NCBI GenBank assembly: GCA_959347315.1 | Contig: OY365809.1 | Coordinates: 372,001 to 436,000, forward strand | Reading direction: 5' to 3' | Source of the DNA: Bimastos eiseni | Taxonomy: Eukaryota > Annelida > Clitellata > Crassiclitellata > Lumbricidae | Length of the DNA stretch: 64,000 nt | Part shown: in pieces, positions 1 through 11,400 of the stretch | How the letters are laid out: every line of letters starts with the position of its first letter | Numbering within the stretch: the first letter of the stretch is position 1 | Notes under the pieces: model-generated | What the model was told of the DNA's origin: nothing | Seen by the model: only the letters and a program-made list of their open reading frames with translations | Databases searched by the model: none | Made by a program: the position numbers and the translations under genes

Positions 1-266
1 GAAAGAGATGGAGTCGGATGAAGGTCTGACTCGAATGCTATATTAATCGAATGGTTCTACTCTCTCATCGCAGTTACGCTGCTCCTCTATAATGACCCTC
101 AGAAGAGCAGCAGCAGCATCCGGCCATTGCTGGAGGCAGACACTCACACAGGCAGACAGACACACACACAGACACGCAATGGCAGCAGCAGCACTATCCT
201 TTGGGATGTGGATGCTGACGAATGGATGCGAAAGACATTAATGATGATGTTGATGATGACGACGAC

Positions 267-343
<77 letters not shown>

Positions 344-828
344 TGATGTGCGTCTGATATGCAGAGACTGATGAAGAGAGACGGATGCAAGTAATTGCCA
401 TGGAAACACGTGCGAAGGCCAGACTCAGCAACAGCAGTAGACACACAGCTAAGACGCGCAGAGGATGTAGATCTCGGTTGCTGAAAGACCACGCAGGACA
501 TGCACAAATAAACAGACCCACAGGAACACATAGACACACACAGCCACACGCGCACATACAGTCACACAAACAGATAGACAGACGATTTAAGGGAGCTGTT
601 ATACATCACCAGAGTTATCTTTATTACACTCTTTTGTGTACTCCTATACGATATGCGCATTAACTATCGAAAGCAAGAGCCTCTTCGTCTTCTTCTTCGT
701 CTTCTTTTGAATAATTCTCTTCATTGATTTCAACGTAAATTCTCTGATATTGGTTCGTGTGTGTCCGTCTGTCTGTCTGTTCGTCTGAGTCTGTCTCATT
801 GTCTTCCTGCGTGTCTTCCATTCTTTAG
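1..828. other. Sequence 5' of the first visible tropomyosin exon; no coding exon recognised
   Basis: This stretch should be tropomyosin intron, because the first recognisable exon (829) corresponds to tropomyosin exon 2. It holds a GAT/GAC trinucleotide array (about 241-352), CA-rich imperfect repeats (about 140-180 and 530-580) and a pyrimidine-rich tract with GTCT repeats just before the acceptor AG at 827-828. I looked for a start exon (either the 38-residue exon 1a type or a short 1b type) and saw none, so exon 1 probably lies upstream of the window. Confidence 0.6.
241..352 (+). repeat. GAT/GAC trinucleotide microsatellite
   Basis: A run of GAT units with GAC interruptions (about 37 triplets) gives homopolymeric Met, Asp or Ser/Ile shadows in the six frames. 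It is intronic to tropomyosin. Confidence 0.95.
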
Positions 829-3800
829 CAAGGTGAAGAGATCATATCTCTGCAAAAGCGCATCTCTCAGCTCCAGGCTGACGTCGAACAAGCCAAGACG
901 CAACTCCAGGAAACGACTGAAAAACTGGAAAATACCAACAAACAACTCGCTAATGTTAGCATACTTCTCAAATGATCGTTAACATATATCTCGCTGCATG
1001 AGTCATTGGAGTGTAGGACATTTGTCTGTTTGTCTGTCTGTCTATATGTCTGTCTATCTGTTTGTCTGTCTATGTATCTGTCCCCACATTGTGCTTCAAA
1101 ACGACCTTCGCCCAATTGCCATAACTGTGAAATGTCCGCCGTACTCGCCACTGGTAATTGACACTCTGTCATGTTGCAATGTAGGATTCATTATTTTGAA
1201 CCATGACAACGATTGCTCTAAACCAGAAACGTTTAATTTCGCAATAAACAAACAAAGCTAGAACAGAAATAAAATTCATCTTCTATTAAAATCTTGACGA
1301 TCTGCTGTAGTTAATGATCTCTTTCCGAGAGATTGATATTTATGATCTGCTGCCAATTCCTTAAATTCACTGGAACAATTCAATAGGCCTAAATGAATCC
1401 TTCCACTTATGATTAAAGCCATTCCAATGACAGTTACGCTGAATGATTGAGATCCCTGTTTTGTTGTTTTTGGTGGTGGTGGTGGTTGTGGTGTGAAGGC
1501 TGAGGGTGAGGTTCAGACTCTGACGAAGAGAGTTCGATCTCTCGAAGAAGATTTCGAACAGACAGAATGCAGACTCACATCAGCCAACGAAAAGCTCGGA
1601 GAAGCGACAAAAGCATCCGATGAAAGCGAAAGGTAGAACTCAACAATCACTCAGTCGATCAATCGATCGATCAATCAATCAATCTATTGATCAGTCAATT
1701 AATGGATCAGCTGGTCATTCGATCGGTCAGTCAGTGTATCTCGATGCGAGTATTGTTGCCTAGCAACGGTCGCCATAGTTTCGCTTCTCAGTCGTTGCAA
1801 GGTCATTGGGTTCAACTACTGAAGCTGTTATTCCTACATCTCCTCTACTCTTCCTTAGAACAGAGGACTTCTTTGCGACAGGGAAACGGTCTCAACGTCA
1901 TCATCATTTTGTCTCATGTTATGACTCGTTGTGTTTCGATGTTTGTCACAGAGGAATTAAGGTGCTGGAGAATCGCAACGTAACGGATGAGGAGAGAATC
2001 GGACAACTTGAAAAAGAATTGGAAACAACGATCTTTGTAGGAGAGGAAACCGATCGAAAGTTCGAAGAGGTCAACAGAATCAATCTCTGTTTCTGTCTGT
2101 CTCTTTGTCTCTCTGAGTGTCTCTCTTAAAATTCACTAATGACACACTCACATCTACACACACGAGGACACACAGTATCACACACATATACACACCACAC
2201 AGACACAGACAGAGTTTATGATACTAGAGAAGAGGTCATAATTATGAATGACCAAAAATGGCTCTTTAGAAGGTCTGAACGTCATTATTGTCTGTTATCG
2301 TCCAATTATAGGCTACCATATATATATATATATACCTTTATATATATACCATATATATATACCATATATATACCATATATATACCATGTATATGTATACC
2401 ATATATATATATACACCATATATATATATATATGGCCTACACGTGTAACAAGTTACGTCTAAGAACAAACGAATATTGATAACATATTATTTCTATTTCT
2501 GTCTGTTTTCTTTTTATCCATTTGAAGCGAAATCTCAAACGACAAATATGTTCTTTTCTAGGCTTCGCGAAAACTGGCAGTAACTGAAGTGGATCTGGAA
2601 AGAGGAGACGCTCGACTGGAGGCAGCTGAAGCGTAACTACTGATCATTCGTTTGATTATTAGAGAACTATATATAGTGCGATCATCACCCACTTCTTCTT
2701 CTACAGACAAATTAAAAAATTAATAGACAATGACGCTCATCACATGCATGCACTCCGAATGGAAGAGGTACTCATGCGTAGCCTAGAGTCTAGGCTTCGA
2801 TTAGACTCATTAGAGGGATAAGAGCGGATTTTAGGTCGGGTGGTGGTTGTGGTGATTTACCAGTTAGTAAAATACAAAGAAATGTGTTCTTGAGGGTATA
2901 TAGTGATGTTGGATACATCCTTCTACTCCTCCTTCTTCCTCTTTCTCCTCTTCCTCTTTCTCCTCTTCCCCATCCTCCTCCTTCTCTTTTCCTTTCTTTT
3001 TTCCTCTACTCCAATTGCTTTTTCACTATTTTCATCTCCTTCTTCTTCACCTCCACTTCCTCTTCCTCCTCCTCCTCTCTTTTCTCCTTCTGATCTTCTG
3101 TTATTCTATGGACAGAAAGATTCTCGAATTGGAAGAAGAACTGAAGGTCGTTGGCAACAATATGAAATCACTGGAAATATCAGAACAAGAGGTATTCATT
3201 TATTTACCTCCTTTTTATTGCTTCATTAGCTAAACCTTTATCTTTTTTCCCTATTCAGGGGCTCTCGACCCATCGAACCAAATGTGCCGAGTCAGGAAAT
3301 TTCTAACGCATATTATTTTAGACATTATTAGCCTACTATAGTACAGCGACATAGGAAAATAATTGTGCACTTTGTGATAAAAGCAGGAAATTTTGCACAG
3401 ACTTAGCACGTTGTATTGTTATGAGATCTGGATGTTGGTCCACGCGAGAAAATTATTTTTTGTAAAATTTTTGGAAAGTAAAATAAAATTATTTAAAATT
3501 TTTTAATTAAAGTGAAATTTTTTTTACACCCTTTAAACATGTAAATGTTAAACATTCAAACCAAGAATCAATTAAAAATCATGGTCACAAACTTTGAAAT
3601 TGTTTATTTTTGCCCTAAAAAGTAGTTGCTAATGACAATGTTTCTTAGAATCAATGTTAAAGTTAAAATTGAAGTTATGTATTCATTTAAGACCTACTTA
3701 TCTCTGCTTTCTCAGAAGTCCCCTTCACAGAAAAACAAAACAGCACATGGAAGTGAGAGCTTCCTTTAAGAACATCTTTTTACATGATCCTACTTGCACT

Positions 3801-4623
3801 GGTAGAGCACCAAATATCATCAGGTCGTGTATGCTTCCGACAGGGTTGTTCAGTTAGGCTCGCATGTGTTATCTTTAGCCTTTGTCCAATATCGTATGAC
3901 TATAAAATGCGACTCTGACTTCATCTAAAAGATCTGCCCCATAACCCCTTTTGATATGTAATGTAATAGAACATTTATATAGCGCCGTTCAAGATACCTA
4001 CCCAGAATCGCTATCTGAGCTGGCTTAAGTGATGCTAAATGTCATTTCAATGGTATCATACAAATAAACTACATCAGTTAGCAAAGCAATGCACAGTAAG
4101 CTGAGTTATTCAAAATCTGCTACATCGCATTTTGTGGCAAACATTCTCTTCTGTCCTTTGTTGGTTTCTGAGCCTGTGCTTGTGTGGTCATATATATGAC
4201 ATAATTTTATCAGACAAAGGTATAACATAGGGCTATTTAATTTAAAGGCCAATGCAATTGATTGAGGCTGACTCCGATTACCTGTTAACACGAAGCATAT
4301 GTTCCTCACCAACTCCTACCTCCACTCCATCCCAACTCCATTCACCAATGAAGACGAAGAGCACCCAACCATCTTCTCCTACCCAAAGACACTCTCTCAA
4401 TTTATCTCCTGCGCATGATATAACAAATTTAGGTCCTACTTATTTGTTTTACAATTGTTCCTGCCACTTCTCTTATCCATTTTCACTGATGTTGGCATTT
4501 CTGCGCTTTTATCAGACTGGTTTTACTACATTTAGTTGCCTACAGCTGCCTAAATTAAGGCCATTGTTATGTTAAGTACTTTGCTGTCCGCTGTCTATAG
4601 TTATGCACTTGCATTTATGGGGT

Positions 4624-4700
<77 letters not shown>

Positions 4701-7700
4701 TGTCATCATCGTTGTCACCATTCTTCACTGGCAGAGTAACAAGGTCCAATTGGACAATGTCAGTCCTAAGTTCCGGGAATCTTAGGCTGTTCATTCATTT
4801 GGTATGGACGCACGTAGGGGAGCGGAGGGGGTGGACCCAGATACTTTTGCTTTCGAATGGAAAGTACGAAATGCCTATGCACGTATGCAGAACCCATCAA
4901 ATGCGCACGTAATTAGTTGCCAGACAGACAGATAGACACAGACACGCAGACAGACACAGAGAGACAGAATTGCATACTTTGATCAGCATTCTGCATTTAG
5001 ACCTCCGTACGACGTGTACGCTGATAGGTAAGCCTATAACACCCGGAAATGTCTGATTTATGTGAGTTCCACCAATGGATTCTTCCATTGCCGTGGTAAT
5101 GGAAGAGTCCACTGGAAAATATGGAAATCGACGGAATTAATGTTTTCCATTAGCATCCGTTAAATCGTTTCACATTAGCAATAAATGTCAGGTGATTTAA
5201 GGCTACATGTATTTCAATTCGTCTGCAAGATTAAGTGGAGCAGAACGGGAGTTACAGGCCTTCGTCACGGTACAATAGACACAGTTGTTACGTATCATCT
5301 CTTTTGAAAATTCAAGTAGACGGAATGAGATGTCGACGGAAGTTCCTCCAATGATTTCTAAGTTGCTTTTGTCAAAGGCTCAAATGAAAAACGTAGCCAT
5401 CAATGGGACGCAGAATAAAACTCCAGCTTCAGTTGTAGTACATGTAGTTTCAGTTTAGCGACACTGTGTGATAACAATGATCATTAACGTCACCCTCCTC
5501 CTTTATCCAGGCTTGGGACTGGCACTGCCAGAGTGCAAACGATGTCACCTCTCCCTTAGTGCGTACATAAAATGTAACTAGTCCTCTGAGGACATTTGAG
5601 CTTGGAATTCGTCACAACAAATTCCCTCCCTCTATACGCTCGTGTAGGCTACTTTCGTGCATTTGGGAGACCAGTTATCCTCAATCCGTACGTAACGCAT
5701 GTAAATGGATGAACAGCTTCAGACAATGAAACTAACAACGGATATTATGCTTAAGGACTTTTGTAATTGTATTATCACTGGAAGTCAGTGGAAGATGATG
5801 GTGTTTGTAGTTGTTGTGACATCGGTTGTTGTTGCCCATTGTGTGCAATCGATTGTTCTTGTCGTTTTTTGTTGAAAGGCAGCGCAACGGGAAGAGGGTT
5901 ACGAAGAACAGATCAAGGACCTAACGGAGCGACTCAAAGACGTAAGATGACCCCAACATGACCCCAAGCACTCACCAACCGGTCTTACCCATCCAATTAA
6001 TGGCCAAATTAATATCAAACTTTTACCAAAATCAAACATAATGACTACTATTCCTATATCGCCCCTGTAATTACGTCCATGACTTCAGTCGATTTAAAGT
6101 GAATTAGAAATGAAACAAATTAATGCACTTGAGAAAAATCTGAGTTTAAATCAGATGATGAGAGAAATGAGAGGAGTCATGAGGAGGAGGAAGAATGAGG
6201 AGAGAAGGAGGAGTCAGGAGGAGGAGAAAGAATGAGGAGAGGAGGACAAGAAGGAGGAGTCAGGAGGAGAAAGAATGAGGAGAGAAGGAGGAGGAATCAG
6301 GAGGAGGAGGAGGAAGAATGAGGAGAGAAGAAGGAGGAGAAGGAGGAGGAGGAGTCAGGAGGAGGAGAAAGAATGAGGAGAGGAGGACAAGAAGGAAGAG
6401 TCAGGAGGAGAAAGAATGAGGAGAGAAGGAGGAGAAAGAATGAGGAGAGAAGAAGGAGGAGGAGTCAGGAAGAGGAGGAGGAAGAATGAGGAGAGAAGAA
6501 GGAGGAAGAATGAGGAGAGAAGAAAAAGGAGGAGTCAGGAGGAGGAGGAGGAAGAATGAGGAGAGAAGGAGGAGGAGAAGAAGGAGGAGGAGTCAGGAGG
6601 AGGAGAAAAAATGAGGAGAGGAGGACAAGAAGGAGGAGTCAGAAGGAGAAAGAATGAGGAGAGAAGGAGGAGAAAGAATGAGGAGAGAAGGAGGAGGAGG
6701 AGTCAGGAGGAGGAGGTAAAAATGAAGAGAGAAGGTGGAGGAGTCAGGAGGAAGGGAGGAGGTCGAAATGTAGAAGGAACAGGGAGGAATCAGGAGGAGG
6801 AGGAGATGGAAATGATGAGAAAAGGTAAGGAGTCAGGAGTAGGAGTAGGAGGAGGAAATAAAGAGAGGAGAGGAGTCGGAAGAATGAGGAGAGGAGGAGG
6901 AGAGGGAGGAGTCAGGAGGAAGAATGAGGTGAGGAGAAGGATGATGAGTCAGGAGGAGGAGGAGGAAGAGGAGGTAGAAATGAAGAGAGAAAGTGGAGGA
7001 GTCAGGAGGAGGAGGAGCAGGTGGAAACGAAAAGAGAAGGTGGAGTCAGGAGGAGGAAGAATGAGGTGAGGAGAAGGAGGAGTCAGAAGGAGGAGAAAGA
7101 ATTGAGGAGAGGAGGACGAGGAGGAGGAGAAGGAGTCAGGAGGAGAAGGAGGTGGAATGAAGAGAAGGTGGAGGAGACAGGAGGAGGGGAGGAGGTGGAA
7201 ATGAAGAAAGAAGGTGGAGTAATCAGGACGAGAAGGAGGTGAAAATGATGAGAGAAGGCGGAGGAGTCAGGAGGAGGAGATGGAAATGAAGAGAAAAGGT
7301 GGAGGAGTCAGCAGTAGGAGGAGGAAATAAAGGGAGGAGAGGAGGAGGAAGAATGAGGAGAGGAGGAGGAGAGGAGGAGGAGAGGAGGAGGAGAGGAGGA
7401 GGAGAGGGAGGAGTCAGGAGGAGGAGGAAGAAAGAACGAGAGGAGAGGAGGAGAGGAGGAGGAAGAATGACGAGAGGAGCAGGAGAGGGAGGAGAAGAGG
7501 GAGGAGTCAGGAGGAGGAGGAAGGAAAGAGAGGGGAGGAGGAAGAAATGAGGAGAGAAGGAGGAGGAAATGAAGAGAGGGGAGGGGAGGGAAGATGGAGG
7601 AAAGGAAGAGAGGAGGAGGAGTCAGGAGGAGGAGGAGATGAAGAGAGGAGAGTGGAGGGGAGGAGGAGAAGGAGGCAAGGAAGAGAGGAGGAAGAGGAAT

Positions 7701-9190
7701 CAGGAGGAGGAGGAGGATATGCGGTCGATCTATTATAAGTTGAAAGAGTTAAAAATCATCCAATTAAATGAAGGAACTGGACAAAGAATTGCAAATAAGT
7801 CTCATTGAACGATCGACTGTAGCAGTCTGTATAAATTAGACTACAATTAGACAATGCTTCTATTTAATGATCATTATTATGGCACCGGCCAGGGTTTACA
7901 GCAGTAATAGTTTGTGGAGATCTCTTTTCGGTAGTGGAAGAGAATTGAAGGAGGGGCATATCAAGGAATTTGTGTAGAAATGGCTTCTTATCAGTTCACA
8001 CTTATCCTACCATCTCTATCACTTATCCTACCATCTCTACCGCTTATGCTGCCATCTCTACCACCTAATAACTAACGCTACCACTGACAACAATGGCAAC
8101 GAATTTCATGGCACAGTTCGTAACACCAGGACTCCACTCCAAGAAGAAGTGGAAGAAAGAAGAAGAGGTTTCTCAAACCGTTGAAACTACAACGACTAAA
8201 GATGTTGATAGAAGGAGAGATGGAGGAGGAAGAAAAGGAGGAAGAAGAAGAGGAGGAGAAGCAACAGCAGGAGGGAAAGAAGAAGAGGCGAAGTGTGAGA
8301 AGCAGAGGAGAAGGAGAAGGAGGAGAAACAAGGTGAGGAGAAAGAAACACATTACAGTCAAGAGGATGCGGAAGAGAACAAGCGACGACGATAAGGAGGA
8401 GACAGAGGAAGAAGAGGAAGAATAGGAGGAGGAAGAAGAGGAGGAAGAATAGGAGGAAGAAGAGGAGGAATAGGAGAAGGGAGAAGAGGAGGAAGAAGAG
8501 GAGGAAGAAGAGGAGGAATTGGAGAAGGAAGAAGAGGAGGATTAGGAGGAGGAAGAAGAGCAGGACTCGGAGGAAGAATAGCAGGAATATGAGGAGGACG
8601 ATGAAAATGATGATGTTGTTGTTCACAGGCAGAGAACAGATGCAACGAAGCTGAGAAGATGGTGAATCTTTTGCAGAAGGAAGTGGACAAATTGGAAGGT
8701 AAGTCAACCAATCAATCAATCAATCAATCAATTAATTAATCGATCAATCAATCAGTCAGTCAATCAATCAATATTTGGCGTCAACGCCTCCGTCAATTAA
8801 AATGCACTTAAGTTACAATGATCGAATAAATCAGACTTGTTTAACACAGTTTATGTATATTATAATATTATCAGTTTATGGATTCGATAGATTGACTTCA
8901 GTTTTAGATTAGTGAAAATGATCCGATTAAGATCTGCCATCTTCGTTTGAACGATAACTTAACCGATGATGTTTCCTACGACTAATTCGCAATTATTGCC
9001 TTTATAGCTTCAGAGTGTTCTATTGAGTAGGATGTTACATAGGAAACTGAGTAGTTCGCGATTTCGAGTATTTTCCCTACGAGTCTGAAACTATCTTTTG
9101 ATTGCAGCGGAGTTATCGGCCGAGAAAGACAAATACAAATTGATCAGCACAGACCTCGATGCCACGTTCGCCGAACTGACCGGATTCTAA
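829..9190 (+). CDS. TPM: Tropomyosin, exons 2 to 9 (5' partial; exon 1 outside window)
   Basis: Actin-filament coiled-coil protein that lines the actin groove and gates myosin binding. Coding exons: 829-954, 1499-1632, 1952-2069, 2562-2632, 3116-3191, 5879-5941, 8629-8698, 9108-9190 (TAA). All introns are GT-AG and all phases agree. Exon lengths 126/134/118/71/76/63/70 nt fit the family's classical exon scheme. The 246 codons seen plus the usual 38 of exon 1a make 284 residues, the standard muscle-type length. Diagnostic strings include [31 protein letters not shown] and the C-terminus [12 protein letters not shown], close to the usual ELTGY/ELSGY end. Heptad pattern is continuous with no proline. 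Only one copy each of exons 6 and 9 is visible, so mutually exclusive alternatives were not found here. The N-terminal exon is missing because the window starts inside the gene. Confidence 0.96.
2317..2436. repeat. AT-rich microsatellite (ATATACC-type)
   Basis: Alternating TA runs broken by ACC, with local self-complementarity. It lies in the tropomyosin intron before the 71-nt exon. Confidence 0.9.
4625..4712 (+). repeat. ATC trinucleotide microsatellite
   Basis: About 29 ATC triplets with a few ACC and GTC variants, inside the 2.7 kb tropomyosin intron 3192-5878. Confidence 0.95.
5444..5536 (+). repeat. Dispersed 90-bp repeat, copy 1
   Basis: Runs from GTAGTTTCAGTTTAGCGA through CCTCCTCCTTTATCCAGG to GGGACTGGCACTGCCAGAG and TGC. 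The same string recurs at 27007-27097 and 55531-55591 (both inverted) and 38349-38432 (direct). The boundaries of homology are similar in each, so it behaves as a short interspersed element. It has no coding potential and I recognise no known family. Confidence 0.75.
6165..7725 (+). repeat. 1.5 kb GGA/GAA polypurine array
   Basis: Almost every base is a purine on the + strand, which is the sense strand of tropomyosin. Units such as GGAGGAGTCAGGAGGAGG and AGAATGAGGAGAG recur irregularly, so this is a compound minisatellite built on GGA. The occasional GTCAGG is the main pyrimidine interruption. Open frames rich in Arg, Glu and Gly across it (for example 6611-7069) are by-products of the repeat and not genes. 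Confidence 0.95.
8205..8615 (+). repeat. Second GGA/GAA polypurine array, ending about 15 nt before an exon
   Basis: GAGGAAGAAGAGGAGGAA-type units run up to a short GATGATGTTGTT stretch right before the acceptor of the 70-nt tropomyosin exon at 8629. The branch-point and pyrimidine-tract region is therefore squeezed into about 15-30 nt, unusual because purine-rich sequence replaces the normal polypyrimidine tract. Confidence 0.9.
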
Positions 9191-9546
9191 GCGGACAGAC
9201 ACAAGTTACAGCGAACGTTGCCGACGACACAAACAGACGAACATCGAGACATAGAAGAAAACAGACGTAGTGTTGGACGAGTGTCTGCCATTGCATGTTC
9301 ATTTGCTAATGCCAGAGATGCTAGATCCAGAGACAAATCCAGTCTCAAGTCTATGTGCAGGTCTCTCTTCTCATGGGCGCAACTAGGGGTGCTGATAAAA
9401 AAGTTGACCCACGCAATTGATCCAATTCCGCTGAGTTTTGCTTTTTTGAAGGGGGATAGAAGTGCTCTCAGTATGTTGCTTCACGCCTTTGGCTTTTGCA
9501 TTATGAGCACCCCACCCCGGGAAAATGTTCTGGTTGCACCCCTGGT

Positions 9547-9556
9547 CTCTCTCTCC

Positions 9557-9597
<41 letters not shown>

Positions 9598-9669
9598 TAT
9601 GCCAGTTTCTTTGCTTGACGCAACCATTATAAGTGACGTTTGTTCGTCGCTTAGAAAAGTTGCAATAAA
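9547..9669 (+). other. Probable tropomyosin 3' UTR: CT microsatellite and candidate poly(A) signal
   Basis: A CT dinucleotide array (about 9547-9596) lies roughly 360 nt after the tropomyosin stop. AATAAA at 9664-9669 is a candidate polyadenylation signal about 475 nt after the stop. A second AATAAA occurs near 10016. Which one is used cannot be told from the sequence. Confidence 0.35.
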
Positions 9670-10849
9670 ACTCCTTGTCGTAATTTTAAAAAATATCCAT
9701 AATCTCATAACATATAAGAGTCCTTCACAAAGCAACTCCAATGAACGACTTCGGAAGGTCTTTTCTAGCGACCTCTGTTTTCTAGCATCTTGGGACTAGA
9801 GATAATGATGATGAGACAGCTTAGCGCTAATCGTAATCAGGTCCCTTTCAATGTTGAAGCCAATATTATAGTCAGAGGCCAGATTTAGTAGACTTGAGCA
9901 TAGAATTATTATCGTGGCTGAATTAGAACGCATGTTAGGGCTGACATGTCATATATGGCTGAAAGGAGTTTCTCTATTTGCGTTAGATCAATTAGCCTGC
10001 GTTATAAACAGATCGAATAAATTAAAATAATTTATACTGAATTCAGGCTTGTTTTTATTTGATTGATTCGTCGATCCATCTGTACAAGTTCAATGCAAAG
10101 AATTGGGTTTGCATTGGTTGTGATAATAAATAGACCAGAACTGTTTAATCAGTGAACCTACACAAGTCCAATGTATGCAAGTTATACGCATTCAGTTCAG
10201 CATAGCATGCTCACTATCTAATGACGGCAACTGAAACATTGTGGCAACAGTCGCTGCTTCTCATAACCTTCTCCCATTCCTCTATTCAAAGCCTCTGAAT
10301 GAACTTAGAATAAATGGAGAAAGTCTGTTCAGAGCAGTTCACAAAGCAAATCAGTCCACGAGACAACGTTCAGCGGATTTTTAAAAGTCGCTTCAAATAG
10401 ACACCTCAAGCGTTGGTTCAGATTTGGGGAACAAGCAACTGACGATGTTGCAACCATCGCTTGACTTAGTCTCTACGTCACCTGTTGCTGCTGCAGGTGT
10501 CTTCCCAGCATCCTGTGAAATGTCTTCATCCGATGAATGACTGTTTTTCGAGTGCCCATCCCCCTCCTCCTCTTGAGATGAGTTGCCTTCGTTGGTTTTA
10601 TCTTCCGGAATCTCCTTTCCATCAGCATCGAGCTTTGGCTTCGTCTTCTTCTCCTACAGTTGAAAAGAAAATTTTCATGAATGAATGAACGAGTTGCACC
10701 TTCTCCGGCGCGTAAACTCGAGTCGACTGCAGTCAGAATGGATTCCCGCTAGTGCTGCACTCGCTCCCTAGGAACAATCTGACAGTCTTCTATTGTATCT
10801 CCAAGTCATTTTATATTTGGCCACAGCCTGGCTGAGAGCACCTCTGAGT

Positions 10850-11400
10850 AGGTTTCTTGAAAGAGAGCAAATTTTCGAAATGAATGAATGAATGAATCAG
10901 TAAAACTTAATATAGCACCTCTTCAAAAAATCTACTCATACGAGCTCCCGGTCCAACCTCGGTCATATAAGACAGTTTTCAGAGTGGAATAAAAATAGGG
11001 TAGAGAGTTCTTAGGTAAGAGTCGAAGATCCAATGGGAGGTTATTCCAAGCAGTTGGGCCCACAATCGAGAAAGCACGATACTGCATCGTAGAGGCCCTA
11101 GAGAAATGGACCTGAAGAAGACCTTGTGAGACAGAGTGCAACGTCCTGCCAGCATTTCTATTACCGGCAACAGGACAGCAAAGTTTCCTAAGGTAAGTAG
11201 GTGCTGCACCACAAAGGCAGCGCCAGACATCGGAAGAATCCAAAATGCAATGCGCAATGTAAAATATCCCGCATATACGCGGACATGCATGCAACGAGTC
11301 CTGGAGATGCCCCTATCAGGCGAGCACAAGCCCAATGAACTCTCTCGAGCTGCCCAATCCTACCACGTGCAATGCCAGCATATAAGGTTGAGCAGTAGTC
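10850..11400 (-). mobile_element. LINE ORF2 C-terminal relic (5' truncated)
   Basis: On the - strand, 11294-10932 reads through the typical last part of a non-LTR reverse-transcriptase protein: CGAAPTYLRKLCCPV, then RAFSIVGPTAWNNLPLDLR, then STLKTVLYDRGW. The block GP-x-x-WN-x-LP followed by LKT is the hallmark of CR1/L2/Jockey-like ORF2 C-termini. Only the extreme 3' end is present, as expected from 5'-truncated insertion. A TGAATGAATGAA tract at about 10879-10898 belongs to a second, + strand element end (CCTCTGAGTAGG near 10851) that meets this one tail to tail. Confidence 0.75.

Larger units (their letters stand above)
5942..8628 (+). other. Tropomyosin intron between the 63-nt and 70-nt exons, dominated by GGA repeats
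   Basis: The 2.7 kb intron begins with donor GTAAGA at 5942 and ends with acceptor AG at 8627-8628. Most of it is a polypurine array (see separate entries). The few non-repetitive stretches, about 5950-6160 and 7720-8200, contain no exon that I can recognise. Confidence 0.8.

Noticed and set aside
1..828. Tropomyosin exon 1
   Set aside because: No frame gives the expected Met-start coiled-coil of 38 residues or a short 1b-type start next to a donor.
6611..7069. 152-codon Arg/Glu/Gly-rich open frame
   Set aside because: Translation of the GGA array inside a tropomyosin intron; frames of similar quality exist on both strands.
8078..8719. 213-codon Leu/Phe-rich frame on the - strand
   Set aside because: Antisense of the GAA/GGA array and of a tropomyosin exon.
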